DNA of 64,000 nt. Source: Shinella sp. WSJ-2. Lineage in GTDB: Bacteria; Pseudomonadota; Alphaproteobacteria; Rhizobiales; Rhizobiaceae. This document shows, one piece after another, positions 63,363-64,000 of the stretch (position 1 is the stretch's first letter; each line of letters opens with the position of its first letter). The notes beneath the pieces are model-generated. The model did not search any database and was not told where the DNA came from. It saw only the letters and a program-made list of their open reading frames with translations. The stretch spans positions 124,001 to 188,000 of the forward strand of contig NZ_QWBU01000003.1 of the NCBI RefSeq assembly GCF_003432075.1, read 5' to 3'. The position numbers and the translations under genes were made by a program.

Positions 63363-64000
63363 GGTTCCGGCAAGCCATCGTCCGCGTACGCCCGCGGGCA
63401 AAGGAAAGCTGGTCCTGACGGGCATCGCCTGCTTCATCGCGCTCGCCGTCCTGCTGTCGCTCGGCACCTGGCAGGTCCAGCGCCTGCACTGGAAGGAAAA
63501 GCTGCTTGCCGACATCGCCGAGCGCCGGGTCGCGGCACCCGTAGGCCTTGCCGATATCGAGGCGATGGCCGCCAAGGGCGAGGATATCGAATATCGCCCG
63601 GTCACCGTCACGGGCGTCTTCGCCAACAACCGCGAGCGCCACTTCTTCGCCACCTGGAACGGTCAGACCGGCTACTACGTCTATACGCCGCTCCAGCTCG
63701 CCGATGGCCGCTTCGTCTTCATCAACCGCGGTTTCGTGCCCTTCGAGGCAAAGGAGCCGGAGATGCGCAAGCAGGGCCAGCTCACCGGTGAGCAGACCGT
63801 GACCGGCCTTGCCCGCGCCCGCCTCGCCGGAAAGCCGTCTTCCATCGTGCCGGACAACGACGTCGCCAAGAACATCTTCTACTGGAAGGACCTTGACGTG
63901 ATGGCCACGAGCACCGGCATATCCGCCGACAGGCTGGTGCCGTTCTTCGTCGATGCCGGCGATGCCCCGAACCCGAAGGGCCTGCCGATCGGCGGCGTCA
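63355..64000 (+). CDS. SURF1 family oxidase assembly protein (truncated by window edge)
   Basis: 215 codons visible from a GTG at 63355; the C-terminus with the second membrane helix is missing. TM1 lies at ACFIALAVLLSLGTWQVQRL. The SURF1 core is seen in EYRPVTVTGVF, ATWNGQTGYYVYTPLQ and FVFINRGFVPFE. SURF1 helps insert haem a into subunit I. It overlaps the DUF983 stop, so both are translated together. The frame is open to the edge. Confidence 0.93.
   Translation, partial: MAEVPASHRPRTPAGKGKLVLTGIACFIALAVLLSLGTWQVQRLHWKEKLLADIAERRVAAPVGLADIEAMAAKGEDIEYRPVTVTGVFANNRERHFFATWNGQTGYYVYTPLQLADGRFVFINRGFVPFEAKEPEMRKQGQLTGEQTVTGLARARLAGKPSSIVPDNDVAKNIFYWKDLDVMATSTGISADRLVPFFVDAGDAPNPKGLPIGGV

Overview
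This is a 64 kb stretch of a high-GC alphaproteobacterial chromosome. The gene content points to the order Hyphomicrobiales, most likely Rhizobiaceae (Rhizobium/Agrobacterium/Ensifer/Shinella type). Indicators are the DUF6101, DUF1217, BA14K and invasion-locus-B families, bioMNY, the tldD-to-cta synteny, an EcfG-type promoter, a CtrA-type site and FixK/FNR-type control of the aa3 oxidase. About 66 genes are packed densely on both strands. I see no rRNA, tRNA, CRISPR array, insertion sequence or prophage, so this is core chromosome with small accessory insertions.

Left third (1-24.5 kb): a truncated DUF6101 gene; a large six-repeat DUF1217 protein; an FAD-linked hydroxyacid dehydrogenase coupled to tsaC/sua5; a diguanylate-cyclase-like protein with a degenerate GGDEF motif; a clear cobalamin riboswitch in front of a Rieske oxygenase/reductase pair resembling glycine betaine monooxygenase (gbcAB); a GH25 lysozyme-like protein; a BA14K protein behind an EcfG-like promoter; an acyl-CoA dehydrogenase plus enoyl-CoA hydratase pair; a dCache chemoreceptor with a CtrA-like box upstream; an SDR with an altered active site; an rRNA/tRNA uridine methyltransferase and tlyA; and a second chemoreceptor (HBM type) broken by an in-frame TAA.

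Middle (24.5-46.5 kb): dxs; a five-gene ArsR/SRPBCC/membrane/DUF1801/DUF1801 operon; pirin; xseB and a class II HDAC-like deacetylase; a quinone-oxidoreductase and a thioesterase head to head; a six-gene run bioM-bioN-bioY-acyl-CoA ligase-thiolase-GFA whose thiolase has lost one catalytic cysteine; a YcaQ/AlkX-like DNA glycosylase; a membrane protein; ribB fused to a dead ribA domain; aroC; and a 1183-residue CHASE-PAS3-GGDEF-EAL protein.

Right third (46.5-64 kb): a DUF1344 protein, histidine phosphatase, fabI, a DnaJ-like protein, a lipoprotein and pdxH; a polysaccharide deacetylase; a LysR regulator with a small divergent gene; tldD; an IalB-like protein; a TetR/GFA/DUF6958 operon whose GFA gene is frameshifted; and the aa3 cytochrome c oxidase operon ctaC-ctaD-ctaB-coxF-ctaG-ctaE-DUF983-surf1, running off the right edge, with a perfect FNR/FixK box just before ctaC.

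The observations I rate highest are the cobalamin riboswitch on a betaine demethylase-like operon, the biotin-uptake operon carrying an acyl-CoA ligase and a Cys-less thiolase, the two apparently broken genes, and the oxygen-type box on the aa3 oxidase operon. No wholly new defence or mobile system is evident.
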